Positions 15,531 to 23,673 of a stretch of 64,000 bases of DNA are shown here, one piece after another. A model generated the notes under the pieces. The model did not search any database. It had not been told where the DNA came from and saw only the letters and a list, made by a program, of their open reading frames with translations. The DNA comes from Desulfofundulus salinus (lineage in GTDB: Bacteria; Bacillota; Desulfotomaculia; Desulfotomaculales; Desulfovirgulaceae), in contig NZ_RBWE01000001.1 of NCBI RefSeq assembly GCF_003627965.1, positions 1,102,588 through 1,166,587 of the forward strand. Reading direction: 5' to 3'. Position 1 is the first letter of the stretch. Every line of letters begins with the position of its first letter. The position numbers and the translations under genes are program-made.

Positions 15531-16814
15531 ATGAGCCTGAATGCCACCCCCCGGGGGCAGCGGCTGCACATTGCCCTTTTCGGCCGGCGCAATGCAGGCA
15601 AATCCAGCTTAATTAACGCCATAACCAACCAGGAAGTGGCCATCGTTTCCGGCATCCCCGGCACAACCACCGATCCCGTGGCCAAGGCCATGGAGCTCCT
15701 CCCCCTGGGGCCGGTGATGATTATCGACACGGCGGGGCTGGACGATACCGGGGAACTGGGCGCCCTGCGGGTGCAGAAGACCCTGGAGGTGCTCAACAAA
15801 ACCGACCTGGCCCTTTTGGTGGTGGATCCCGGGCGGGGAATTGGGGAATATGAACGGGATGTGGTGAACCGGGCCCGGGAACAAAAAGTGCCGGTGCTGG
15901 GAGTAATCAACAAAATCGACCTCTACCCCGAAGCGGTTAACCGCCCGTGGCAGCAGGAACTGGATGTGCCCTTTGTGGCGGTCAGCGCTTTGACCCGCCG
16001 GGGCATCAATGAGCTGAAAATGGCTGTCGTAAAGGCTGCCCCCAGGGACTGGGCCCTTCCCACCATTGTGGGGGACCTGATTGAACCGGGGGACCTGGTC
16101 ATGCTGGTCATCCCCATTGACAAGGCTGCTCCCAGGGGGAGGCTCATCCTCCCGCAGCAGCAGGTAATCCGGGACGTGCTGGAAAACGACGCCGTGGCAG
16201 TGATGGTCAAGGAGCGGGAGCTGAAGCACGCCCTGGCCAGCATGGCCGTGAAGCCGAAGCTGGTGGTTACCGATGCCTCGGCCTATCTCAAAGCTGTGGC
16301 CGACACACCGCCGGATGTGCTTTTTACCTCCTTTTCCATCCTGTTTGCCCGCTATAAAGGAGACCTGCCCACCCTGGTGGCCGGGGCCAGAGCCGTCAAG
16401 GATTTAAAGCCCGGGGACAAAATCCTCATTGCCGAGGCCTGTACCCATCACCCCATCCAGGATGATATCGGCCGGGTGAAGATCCCCCGCTGGCTCCGGC
16501 AGGCGGTGGGAGGGGAACTGGTATTTGACGTGGCCAGCGGCGGGAGCACCCTGCCTGAAAATCTCCGGGATTACAAGCTGATCGTGCACTGCGGGGCCTG
16601 TATGCTCAACCGCAGGGAAATGCTCTACCGGATCATGCAGGCCCAGGAAGCCGGGGTGCCAGTTGTCAATTACGGCGTGCTCATGGCCCACATTCACGGG
16701 GTTTTAAAGCGGGCATTATCCCCCTTCCCCCAGGCTTTAGCCATTCTTGAAGAGGAACAGGTGGAATTTGAAGACGAGCTGGCCCTGTTGAGCAGGTATC
16801 GCGAACACAGGTGA
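15531..16814 (+). CDS. hydF: [FeFe]-hydrogenase H-cluster maturation GTPase
   Basis: The scaffold that assembles the two-iron subcluster and delivers it to HydA. The N-terminal GTPase domain shows GRRNAGKSSLIN (P-loop), PGTTTD, DTAGLDD and NKID. A dimerisation domain follows. The C-terminal cluster-binding domain carries ACTHHPIQDD and HCGACMLNRREM, giving the CxH ... HCxxC ligand set. It is 427 residues, normal for the family. ATG follows aspA by three bases, with AAGGTGATT as the ribosome-binding site. hydE follows after four bases. Confidence 0.96.
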   Translation: MSLNATPRGQRLHIALFGRRNAGKSSLINAITNQEVAIVSGIPGTTTDPVAKAMELLPLGPVMIIDTAGLDDTGELGALRVQKTLEVLNKTDLALLVVDPGRGIGEYERDVVNRAREQKVPVLGVINKIDLYPEAVNRPWQQELDVPFVAVSALTRRGINELKMAVVKAAPRDWALPTIVGDLIEPGDLVMLVIPIDKAAPRGRLILPQQQVIRDVLENDAVAVMVKERELKHALASMAVKPKLVVTDASAYLKAVADTPPDVLFTSFSILFARYKGDLPTLVAGARAVKDLKPGDKILIAEACTHHPIQDDIGRVKIPRWLRQAVGGELVFDVASGGSTLPENLRDYKLIVHCGACMLNRREMLYRIMQAQEAGVPVVNYGVLMAHIHGVLKRALSPFPQALAILEEEQVEFEDELALLSRYREHR

Positions 16815-16818
16815 TCCT

Positions 16819-17883
16819 ATGCGGCACGAGTTCATGGAAGCGCTGGCCAAAGCCAGAGAAGCCCATAGCCTTGAGCACCAGGAAATCCTTATTCTCCTCC
16901 AGGCCAGGGGCGAAGAGGTTGATGCCCTCAGCCGGGCGGCCGATGCCGTGAGAGCAAAGTACCTGGGAGATGAGGTGCATTTACGGGGCATCATTGAGTT
17001 TTCCAACTACTGCCGCCGGAACTGCCTTTACTGCGGCCTGCGCCGGGACAACCGGCAGCTGCGGCGCTATCGTTTAACCCCCGGGGAAATCCTGGCCGCT
17101 GCCCGTAAGGCAGCCGGGCTGGGTCTTCCGACCATTGTTCTGCAATCGGGGGAAGATCCCCATTATACGGCCCCGGTTCTGGCGGATATCATCAGGCGTT
17201 TAAAGGAAGAGGTGGGGGTGGGAGCGGTAACCCTTTCCGTCGGCGAGCGTTCCTTTGAGGATTACCGCCTGTGGCGGGAAGCGGGGGCCGACCGCTACCT
17301 CTTGAAGCACGAAACTGCCGGCGCCGCCCTTTTTGCCCGGCTGCGGCCGGGTACCACCTTGCAGGACCGGCTGCTGCGCCTGAAGTGGTTGCAGGAGCTG
17401 GGCTACCAGGTGGGGTCGGGAAACATCGTCGGCCTGCCTGGCCAGAGTTTGGAAACCCTGGCCGCCGACATCCTGCTCCTGCGGGAATTGGACGTAGAGA
17501 TGGCGGGCATTGGCCCCTTCATACCCCACCCGCAAACACCCCTGGCAAAAGAGCCTCCCGGAGAGCTGGAACTCACCCTGAAGGTGCTGGCCGTGTCCAG
17601 GTTGCTCCTTCCCCGGACCCATTTGCCCGCCACCACCGCCCTGGGTACCATCCACCCCGCGGGGCGCCGTTTGGGCCTGTGTTTTGGTGCCAACGTGATT
17701 ATGCCCGATACAACCCCGCCGCCTTACCGCTACTATTACCAGATCTATCCCGGGAAGGCGGGACTGCACGAGGAAATGGAAACGACACTGGTTTCGTTGA
17801 AGAACCTGATCTTTTCCTTAAACCGGCGGGTGGGGAGCGGACCGGGGCATTCTCCAAAAATTCAAGGAGGGATGGAACAGTGA
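16819..17883 (+). CDS. hydE: [FeFe]-hydrogenase maturation radical SAM protein HydE
   Basis: A radical-SAM enzyme that processes the iron-cysteine synthon made by HydG during two-iron cluster synthesis, releasing 5'-deoxyadenosine. The 354-residue TIM-barrel protein has the cluster motif CRRNCLYC (CX3CX2C) near residue 65. It also has the HydE/BioB-like segments LQSGEDP, TLSVGER and VGLPGQS. A C-terminal BATS-like region is present. Its end overlaps the hydG GTG start by four bases, so the two are translationally coupled. Confidence 0.95.
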   Translation: MRHEFMEALAKAREAHSLEHQEILILLQARGEEVDALSRAADAVRAKYLGDEVHLRGIIEFSNYCRRNCLYCGLRRDNRQLRRYRLTPGEILAAARKAAGLGLPTIVLQSGEDPHYTAPVLADIIRRLKEEVGVGAVTLSVGERSFEDYRLWREAGADRYLLKHETAGAALFARLRPGTTLQDRLLRLKWLQELGYQVGSGNIVGLPGQSLETLAADILLLRELDVEMAGIGPFIPHPQTPLAKEPPGELELTLKVLAVSRLLLPRTHLPATTALGTIHPAGRRLGLCFGANVIMPDTTPPPYRYYYQIYPGKAGLHEEMETTLVSLKNLIFSLNRRVGSGPGHSPKIQGGMEQ

Positions 17884-19292
17884 AGTGTGAACCGGCTACC
17901 TTTATCAACGAAGAGCAAATTAACGGTCTGCTGGAAGAAGGCCGCCGGGCAACTCCTGCCACGGCCCGGGAGATCATCGCCCGGGCGGAAGAGGCCAGGG
18001 GGCTCTCCCCCTTTGAAGTGGCCGTTTTGCTCCATGTAGAGGACCGGGGTACCCTGGACCTCATGTATGCCACCGCGCACCGGGTTAAAGAAAAGATCTA
18101 CGGCAAAAGGCTGGTTCTCTTTGCCCCCCTTTATATCAGCAACTACTGCATCAACAACTGCCGGTACTGTGGTTACCGCCGGGACAACAAAGAACTGGTG
18201 CGGCGCCGCCTGACCATGGAGGAAATACGGGATGAAGTGATTGCCCTGGAAGCCATGGGACACAAGCGGCTGGCCCTGGAAACGGGGGAGGACCCCGTCA
18301 ACTGCCCTATCGATTACGTGCTGGAAGCCATCGAGACCATCTACTCCGTTAAGGACAAGAACGGCAGCATCCGGCGGGTGAACGTGAATATCGCCGCCAC
18401 TACGGTGGATGAATACCGGCTTTTAAAAAAGGTTGGCATCGGCACTTATATTTTATTCCAGGAAACTTACCACCGCGATACCTACCGGGCCATGCACCCC
18501 TCCGGCCCCAAGCGGGATTACGACTGGCACACCACGGCCATGGACCGGGCTATGGAGGCTGGAATTGATGACGTGGGCCTGGGCGTTTTATTTGGTTTAT
18601 ATGACTATAGGTTTGAAGTGCTGGGCCTGCTCTTCCATGCTTTGCATCTGGAAGAGCGCTTTGGCGTAGGTCCCCACACCATCTCGGTTCCCCGGCTGCG
18701 CCCGGCCTTAAATATCAATCTGGAAAACTTCCCTTACCTGGTTTCCGACCGGGACTTCAAAAAAATCATCGCCATTTTGCGCCTGGCCGTACCTTACACC
18801 GGCATGATTCTCTCCACCCGGGAACGGCCCGGGTTCCGGGATGAATTGATCTCGGTGGGCATTTCCCAGATCAGTGCCGGTTCGTGTACGGGCGTGGGAG
18901 GCTACCACAGGGCTTTGACGGGCGAGCACCGGGAAGAGGGAGATACTTCCCAGTTCCAGGTGGAGGATCACCGGAGCCCCGACGAAGTGCTGCGCAGCAT
19001 TTGTTTATCCGGGTACATACCCAGCTTCTGTACGGCCTGTTACCGCAAGGGGCGTACCGGTGACCGGTTTATGTCTTTAGCTAAAACCGGCCAGATCCAG
19101 AACGTCTGCCAGCCCAACGCCATTCTCACCTTCAAGGAATTTCTCCTGGACTATGCATCGCCCCGGACCCGGCAGGTGGGTGAGGAGACCATCCAGAAGC
19201 ACCTGGAGTTGATCGAAAATTCCGCCGTGCGCGAGGAAACCGCAGCCCGTTTGGAAATGATCGAAAAAGGACAGCGGGACCTGTACTTTTAG
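17880..19292 (+). CDS. hydG: [FeFe]-hydrogenase maturation radical SAM tyrosine lyase HydG
   Basis: Cleaves tyrosine to p-cresol and dehydroglycine, which yields the CO and CN ligands bound to iron. The 470-residue protein has the radical-SAM motif CINNCRYC near residue 90 and the family segments LETGEDP and QETYHRDTY. The C-terminal auxiliary-cluster motif CTACYRKGRTG is near 385. The start is the GTG in GTGA overlapping the hydE stop, with AAGGAGG nine bases upstream. The open frame extends about 600 bases further upstream, but that part is hydE read in another frame. A terminator follows. Confidence 0.96.
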   Translation: MKCEPATFINEEQINGLLEEGRRATPATAREIIARAEEARGLSPFEVAVLLHVEDRGTLDLMYATAHRVKEKIYGKRLVLFAPLYISNYCINNCRYCGYRRDNKELVRRRLTMEEIRDEVIALEAMGHKRLALETGEDPVNCPIDYVLEAIETIYSVKDKNGSIRRVNVNIAATTVDEYRLLKKVGIGTYILFQETYHRDTYRAMHPSGPKRDYDWHTTAMDRAMEAGIDDVGLGVLFGLYDYRFEVLGLLFHALHLEERFGVGPHTISVPRLRPALNINLENFPYLVSDRDFKKIIAILRLAVPYTGMILSTRERPGFRDELISVGISQISAGSCTGVGGYHRALTGEHREEGDTSQFQVEDHRSPDEVLRSICLSGYIPSFCTACYRKGRTGDRFMSLAKTGQIQNVCQPNAILTFKEFLLDYASPRTRQVGEETIQKHLELIENSAVREETAARLEMIEKGQRDLYF

Positions 19293-19312
19293 TTTTATAT
19301 TAATATGCTCTT

Positions 19313-19368
19313 TCCCCCTTTGTTACCCTGATCATTGAAAATGTCTTTGGTAGCAAAGGGGGATTTTT
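19313..19368 (+). terminator. Terminator after hydG
   Basis: An imperfect 15-bp stem (TCCCCCTTTGTTACC / GGTAGCAAAGGGGGA) has a long loop and ends in six T. Confidence 0.8.
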
Positions 19369-19480
19369 TGTGGAATACGTTGGGAGGTGATAAAAAGAGA
19401 TTTTTGTTAAAAAGCGGCGATACTGCCGTTAAGCCGTTTTATATGACCGCTTATTCCCTTCAAATGACCATTTAGCAAAC

Positions 19481-19510
19481 TTGTATTGCTTTTTTGAAAA
19501 AAAGTATTAT
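19481..19510 (+). promoter_or_regulatory. Candidate promoter of the hydrogenase sensory operon
   Basis: Within an AT-rich 240-base gap, TTGTAT (19481-19486) is followed after 18 bases by TATTAT (19505-19510). A short palindrome TTGTAATAAACAA lies just downstream at about 19515 and might be an operator. Nothing else was seen in the gap apart from a small GC hairpin near 19414-19436. Confidence 0.4.
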
Positions 19511-19605
19511 TCTGTTGTAATAAACAATTTTGATGACTAACGATAACGTAATATTATTGTATAGGGCGAATGATCAAAAAAGCTTTTTATGGCAGGTGAA
19601 CGACA

Positions 19606-19947
19606 ATCAAGTTACATGTCATTAAAGAGATGCTCCATGCCGATGTGCTCTGCGGTGCCGACCTGCTTGACATAGAGGTCACCTGCGGCTTTGGCTGTGA
19701 CCTGATCAGCGATTCTTTGTGTTTTGCCAGGCCGGGTTGCCTTCTGCTCACCGGGCTTACCAATGTGCAGATCATCCGTCTTGCGGAAATGGTGGAGGCG
19801 CGGGCCATCGTTTTTGTGCGGGGTAAGAGGCCCGGTGAAGACGTAATCAAGCTGGCGCGGGAAAAGGGCCTTCCCTTGCTGGCGACCGATCTATTCCTGT
19901 TTGAAAGTTGCGGCATCCTCTACCAGGCGGGACTGCGGAGTTCCTGA
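19606..19947 (+). CDS. DRTGG-domain protein of the hydrogenase cluster
   Basis: A 113-residue single DRTGG domain reads ADVLCGADLLDIEVTCGFGCDLISD, then PGCLLLTGLTNVQIIRLAEM. Such domains accompany [FeFe]-hydrogenase operons and are thought to be ligand-binding regulatory modules. Comparison with relatives (MKL...EVLCG) places the first residue at codon 19606, which is ATC. AGGTGAA sits five bases before it, and no ATG, GTG or TTG lies between the upstream stop and ATG 19630. ATC initiation is therefore the best reading; ATG 19630 is the fallback. Another DRTGG protein is at 22085. Confidence 0.8.
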   Translation: MKLHVIKEMLHADVLCGADLLDIEVTCGFGCDLISDSLCFARPGCLLLTGLTNVQIIRLAEMVEARAIVFVRGKRPGEDVIKLAREKGLPLLATDLFLFESCGILYQAGLRSS

Positions 19948-19964
19948 AACGGGGGTAAGGTGCC

Positions 19965-20378
19965 TTGCAACTGAAGTTTCAGGTGAAGGGGATGGATTTT
20001 GGCCGGGCAGGCCAGGCCGCAACAAAGATCAAAAAAGCCTTACAGCTGGCCGGTATGGATCCCGCGACCATTCGCAAGGCCATCATCATTGCCTACGAGG
20101 CGGAGATGAACATCGTCATCCATGCCTATCATGGCACCCTGACGGCCAATATCACTCCCCACAAAGTGGAAATCATCGCCGAAGATGAAGGTCCGGGTAT
20201 TCCCGATATTCCCCTGGCCATGCAGGAAGGATATTCCACCGCTCCGCCCCACATCCGGGAGATGGGTTTCGGAGCAGGCATGGGCCTGCCCAACATCAAA
20301 AAAAGCGCCGATGAACTGGATATCCAGTCGGAAGTAAATAAAGGCACCAGACTGTGGGCGGCAGTTTTCAACAATTAG
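19965..20378 (+). CDS. Anti-sigma-factor-type (RsbW/RsbT-like) HATPase
   Basis: A 137-residue GHKL ATPase of the serine-kinase/anti-sigma class, showing the N-box AYEAEMNIVIHAY, the G1-box EDEGPGIPDI and a G2-box GFGAGMGLPNIKK. It would bind ATP and act on a partner protein. In hydrogenase clusters these are presumed to relay a redox or hydrogen signal, but the partner is unknown. It begins with TTG preceded by AAGGTG. The miniature-element copy 2 begins seven bases after its stop. Confidence 0.85.
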   Translation: MQLKFQVKGMDFGRAGQAATKIKKALQLAGMDPATIRKAIIIAYEAEMNIVIHAYHGTLTANITPHKVEIIAEDEGPGIPDIPLAMQEGYSTAPPHIREMGFGAGMGLPNIKKSADELDIQSEVNKGTRLWAAVFNN

Positions 20379-20384
20379 TTGATA

Positions 20385-20678
20385 CTGTCACAAAACCAGA
20401 AACTAGATGGGCGGCGGTCGTCCCATAAGGAGCGACATTGCGGAGGGCTGGATACGAAACACGGCGCAGCCGAGGTTAGCGAACCGGCAGCGCGAATCGC
20501 GCTGGTAGCAGTATCGATATAATGATTGAGCTGCTTAAGCTATAACTATTCATGAGGAAAGTAGACTTCCGGCGCATATGCAGCGCTGCCAGGTTCGCTC
20601 CGAGGCAAGCCGATGTTTCGTCCGGCCCGCAGCACGGAGCGACGGGGGAACGACCGCGCCCCGATAGTTATGCGACAG
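20385..20678 (+). mobile_element. Miniature inverted-repeat element, copy 2
   Basis: A 294-bp copy of the element at 13774-14069, in the same orientation. The ends are CTGTCACA and TGCGACAG, with TA immediately outside each end (20383-20384 and 20679-20680). It has a few substitutions and small indels relative to copy 1 and no coding capacity. Confidence 0.8.
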
Positions 20679-20740
20679 TAGCTAGCTAAGAGCTAAACGG
20701 AACGACGGGAGACGACCGCTGCCGGGGTATGCGACAAATA
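20679..20740 (+). repeat. Extra partial right end of the miniature element
   Basis: After copy 2 the sequence repeats a shortened right end (ACGACGGGAGACGACCGC then GGGTATGCGACAAATA), ending with a second TGCGACA at 20730-20736. It is a partial tandem duplication, or the scar of an earlier insertion. It ends 25 bases before the next gene, the same distance as copy 1 from aspA. Confidence 0.65.
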
Positions 20741-20760
20741 TGTAGAAGTGGTGATTAAAA

Positions 20761-22098
20761 ATGCAGCAATATTTCCATTCGGTGCGTCTCGACGAAGAAA
20801 AATGCAAAGGGTGCACCAACTGCATCAAACACTGCCCTACGGAAGCCATCCGGGTTCGCAAGGGTAGAGCCCGCATTATCGAGGAGCGCTGTATTGACTG
20901 CGGCGAGTGTATTCGCATCTGCCCCAACCAGGCCAAGCTGGCCATAACCGATTGCCTGGAAAAACTAAAAGATTTTAAATATACCGTTGCCCTCCCTGCT
21001 CCTTCCTTTTACGGTCAATTTAAACCCGAAGTTACCCCCTCCCGGGTATTAAGTGCCCTGCTAGCCCTGGGCTTTCATGATGTTTTTGAAGTAGCCCTGG
21101 CGGCTGAAGCGGTTTCGTGGGCAATCAGGCATTATATGGAAGTATGTGTTGACAGGCCCCGGCCGTTGATCTCATCAGCCTGTCCTGCGGTAGTCAGGTT
21201 AATCCAGGTGCGCTTTCCCAGCCTGCTGGAACACATCATTCCCATAGAATCTCCCATGGAAATAGCCGGGCGTATGGCCCGGGAGCAGTCCTGCCGGAAG
21301 ACCGGGCTTGAACCGGACGAGATTGGCACCTTTTTCATTACCCCCTGTCCCGCCAAAGTGACGGAAGTAAAACAACCGTCCGAAGGTAGATCCAGTGTCG
21401 ATGGGGCCATCTCCATGGCCGTGGTTTATGGTGCTCTGCTCAAACGCCTGGAAATGCCCGCACCATACCCGGTGGCTCCCCGGGCTTCGGGAGTGGGCAT
21501 TGGTTGGGGCCGGGCAGGGGGAGAAAACGAGGCCATTAAAGCCGGGTCGCTGCTGGCCGTTGACGGTATCCACAGCGTGATTAGCGTTCTGGAAGAAATA
21601 GAAAGGGGAGGCCTTACGGACATCGATTACCTGGAGGCCCAGGCCTGCACGGGAGGCTGCATTGGCGGCCCCCTTGTGCCGCAAAATCCCTTCGTGGCAC
21701 GCGTGCGCATGGGTAATCTGGTCAAATTGTACCCTGCCGGGGAACCATGGGACTTTCCCCGGGATTTCGACTACTATCGCCTGAAAACACCCATTCCGGC
21801 CCGCCCGGCCTTAACCCTGGCCAAAGACCCCCAGGTGGCCCTGGCCCGGCTGGAAGAAGCGGAGCGAATTTGCGCCGAACTCCCCGGGCTGGATTGCGGA
21901 TCCTGCGGTTCCCCCAGCTGCCGCGCCCTGGCTGAAGATATAGTGCAGGGGTATGCCCGCCGCAGCTATTGTATCTTTGAACTGCGGGAACGGCTGCAGC
22001 AACTGGCGGAAGAGATGGTCGAACTGGCCCAGAAACAGCCGCCGGCCATGGGGCGGGATTGGAAACAGGCAAGGGACGGGGGTGGTGAAACTGATTGA
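20761..22098 (+). CDS. [FeFe]-hydrogenase-like sensory protein with C-terminal Fe-S domain
   Basis: The 445-residue protein begins with two 4Fe-4S ferredoxin motifs (CKGCTNCIKHCP and CIDCGECIRICP, residues 15-60). A hydrogenase H-cluster domain follows (about 70-360). H-cluster motifs are modified: L1 is SSACPAVV instead of TSCCPxW, L2 is TPCPAK, and L3 is EAQACTGGCIGGP. The four cluster-binding cysteines thus look retained, while the proton-relay cysteine of L1 is Ala. A C-terminal CGSCGSPSCRALAEDIV adds another cluster motif. This matches the putative sensory, HfsB-type enzymes found beside regulatory genes. The role is inferred: sensing hydrogen or redox state rather than bulk turnover. 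Confidence 0.85.
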   Translation: MQQYFHSVRLDEEKCKGCTNCIKHCPTEAIRVRKGRARIIEERCIDCGECIRICPNQAKLAITDCLEKLKDFKYTVALPAPSFYGQFKPEVTPSRVLSALLALGFHDVFEVALAAEAVSWAIRHYMEVCVDRPRPLISSACPAVVRLIQVRFPSLLEHIIPIESPMEIAGRMAREQSCRKTGLEPDEIGTFFITPCPAKVTEVKQPSEGRSSVDGAISMAVVYGALLKRLEMPAPYPVAPRASGVGIGWGRAGGENEAIKAGSLLAVDGIHSVISVLEEIERGGLTDIDYLEAQACTGGCIGGPLVPQNPFVARVRMGNLVKLYPAGEPWDFPRDFDYYRLKTPIPARPALTLAKDPQVALARLEEAERICAELPGLDCGSCGSPSCRALAEDIVQGYARRSYCIFELRERLQQLAEEMVELAQKQPPAMGRDWKQARDGGGETD

Positions 22099-22477
22099 CT
22101 GGCGGGAAATAATTGCTGAACTGGAACTGACAGCCCATCACCACAATGCCCTGGCCCTGCCCCCGGTATACGGCGCCTACTGTGGTGATATGATGAGCGA
22201 CGTGCTGGCCCGTGCCCGCCGGGGGAGCCTGTGGATTACCATCCAGCGCCACCGGAATGTAATTGCCGTGGCTTCCCTGGTGGGTTTAAGCGGGGTTGTT
22301 ATTTCCGGAGGCCGGGTTCCCCCGCCGGATACCGTGGCCCTGGCCGAGAAGGAAGGTGTGCCCCTCTTCTCCACACCCCTTGATAGTTTTCATGCCGCCG
22401 GCAGGTTTTATTACCTGCTCACCAGGGCCGGTTTGATCAACCCGGGGGAAAATAGTACCGCTGAACCACAAAAATGA
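22085..22477 (+). CDS. DRTGG-domain protein, second copy in the cluster
   Basis: A 130-residue DRTGG-type domain (AYCGDMMSDVLARARRGSLW, then HRNVIAVASLVGLSGVVISGG) is related to but divergent from the protein at 19606. It overlaps the sensory hydrogenase gene by 14 bases. Two consecutive GTG codons (22082, 22085) can start it. Its place between the sensor and the hydrogenase subunits suggests a regulatory role, not a catalytic one. Confidence 0.82.
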   Translation: MKLIDWREIIAELELTAHHHNALALPPVYGAYCGDMMSDVLARARRGSLWITIQRHRNVIAVASLVGLSGVVISGGRVPPPDTVALAEKEGVPLFSTPLDSFHAAGRFYYLLTRAGLINPGENSTAEPQK

Positions 22478-22593
22478 ACGAGGATGGGTGCACCCGTTCC
22501 GATAGATTGAAGACCAGATCATGAAGGGAGGTGATGTATCCTTTTGGGGTCCGCTACCAGCATAGATAGACCATGAGCAAGGAGGTTGTTGTG

Positions 22594-23076
22594 ATGTCCG
22601 TTGCTTGCAAGTGTAGCGGGGAATTGAACAGTAGAATGGATGCGCTGCTTGAGCAATATCGCGGGCAGCCCTCGGCGTTAATTCAAGTGCTGCACCAGGC
22701 GCAGGGGATTTACGGTTACCTGCCCAAAAAGGTACTGCAGAGGGTAGCCGAAGCTCTCAACGTACCCTTAAGTCAGGTCTACGGCGTGGTATCTTTCTAC
22801 TCCTTCTTTACCATTCATCCCAAGGGCAAGCACCAGATCAGCGTGTGTAAGGGTACGGCCTGCTACGTGCGGGGGGCGGGGCAGCTCCTGGATCGCATCA
22901 AAGAAGAACTGGGCCTCAAGCCCGGGGAGACCACCGAAGACGGCCAGTTTTCCCTGGAAGTAGTGCGCTGCCTTGGGGCCTGCGGCCTGGGACCGGTGAT
23001 CACTGTGGATGAAGACGTTCACGCCCGGGTTCAACCGGAGCGCCTGTCCGGTATCCTGGCGGCTTACCGGCAATAA
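22594..23076 (+). CDS. NADH dehydrogenase NuoE-like [2Fe-2S] subunit of the hydrogenase
   Basis: The 160-residue thioredoxin-like ferredoxin has cluster ligands CKGTAC (about 88-93) and CLGAC (about 128-132), preceded by the helical bundle typical of NuoE (LIQVLHQAQGIYGYLP). It corresponds to HydC of trimeric electron-bifurcating hydrogenases, passing electrons between the flavin subunit and HydA. ATG 22594 is chosen over ATG 22573 because AAGGAGG lies eight bases before it, inside the longer frame. Confidence 0.93.
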   Translation: MSVACKCSGELNSRMDALLEQYRGQPSALIQVLHQAQGIYGYLPKKVLQRVAEALNVPLSQVYGVVSFYSFFTIHPKGKHQISVCKGTACYVRGAGQLLDRIKEELGLKPGETTEDGQFSLEVVRCLGACGLGPVITVDEDVHARVQPERLSGILAAYRQ

Positions 23077-23094
23077 GTGATGGGAGGGATTCCC

Positions 23095-23673
23095 ATGATG
23101 GAAGAACTGGCTCACCACATTCTGGATATCGCCAGAAATTCCCTGGAGGCCGGGGCTACCCGTGTGGAGATTACCGTAGAAGAGGATCCGGCCAGCGACG
23201 TATTGCGTTTTTCCGTAATTGATAACGGTTCCGGGATGCCCCCATACGTGCTGCGCCAGTTGACCAACCCGTTTTTTACCACCAAAAGCGGTAAAAAAGT
23301 GGGTCTTGGGTTGCCTTTTTTACAGGCGGCGGTGGAGCGGTGCGGCGGCGACCTGGAAATAAAGAGTGACGTTGGCCTCGGAACAACGGTTGTAGCTACA
23401 TTTCCTTATTATTGCTGGGACCGTCCCCCCCTGGGGGATATGCCCCGGACCATCGTTAGCCTGCTGGTGGGCAATGGCCATCTGGACCTGTGCTACCGTC
23501 ACATTTTCAACGGTCAGAGCTTTGAGCTGGATACCAGGGAAATCAGGTCCCGCCTCAAAGGGATATCTCTGGATACACCGGAGGTACTTATCTGGCTGCG
23601 CCAGTATCTTACCGAAAGTTTAAGCATACTTAGCGGAGGTGGTGGGTATGAAATCGCTCGCCGAGCTGGATAA
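23095..23673 (+). CDS. Sensor-kinase-like HATPase protein
   Basis: The 192-residue GHKL ATPase has H/N-box residues (LAHHILDIARNSLEAGA), the G1 box DNGSGMPP, an F-box (NPFFTTK) and the G2 box GLGLPFLQAA. It lacks a sensory or phosphotransfer domain. Proteins of this type are regularly embedded between NuoE and NuoF genes of [FeFe]-hydrogenase operons; the target is not known. The start is the ATG with GGGAGGG six bases before it. It overlaps the next gene by 26 bases. Confidence 0.88.
   Translation: MMEELAHHILDIARNSLEAGATRVEITVEEDPASDVLRFSVIDNGSGMPPYVLRQLTNPFFTTKSGKKVGLGLPFLQAAVERCGGDLEIKSDVGLGTTVVATFPYYCWDRPPLGDMPRTIVSLLVGNGHLDLCYRHIFNGQSFELDTREIRSRLKGISLDTPEVLIWLRQYLTESLSILSGGGGYEIARRAG

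Noticed and set aside
17271-17879. Plus-strand extension in front of hydG
   Set aside because: This open stretch lies inside hydE in another frame and its translation is proline/arginine-rich noise. hydG starts at the GTG overlapping the hydE stop.
22500-22572. Very short peptide gene with SD GGGAGGTGATG before the NuoE gene
   Set aside because: The frame encodes only 11 residues and its GTG/ATG overlaps the ribosome-binding-like sequence. No further support is visible.
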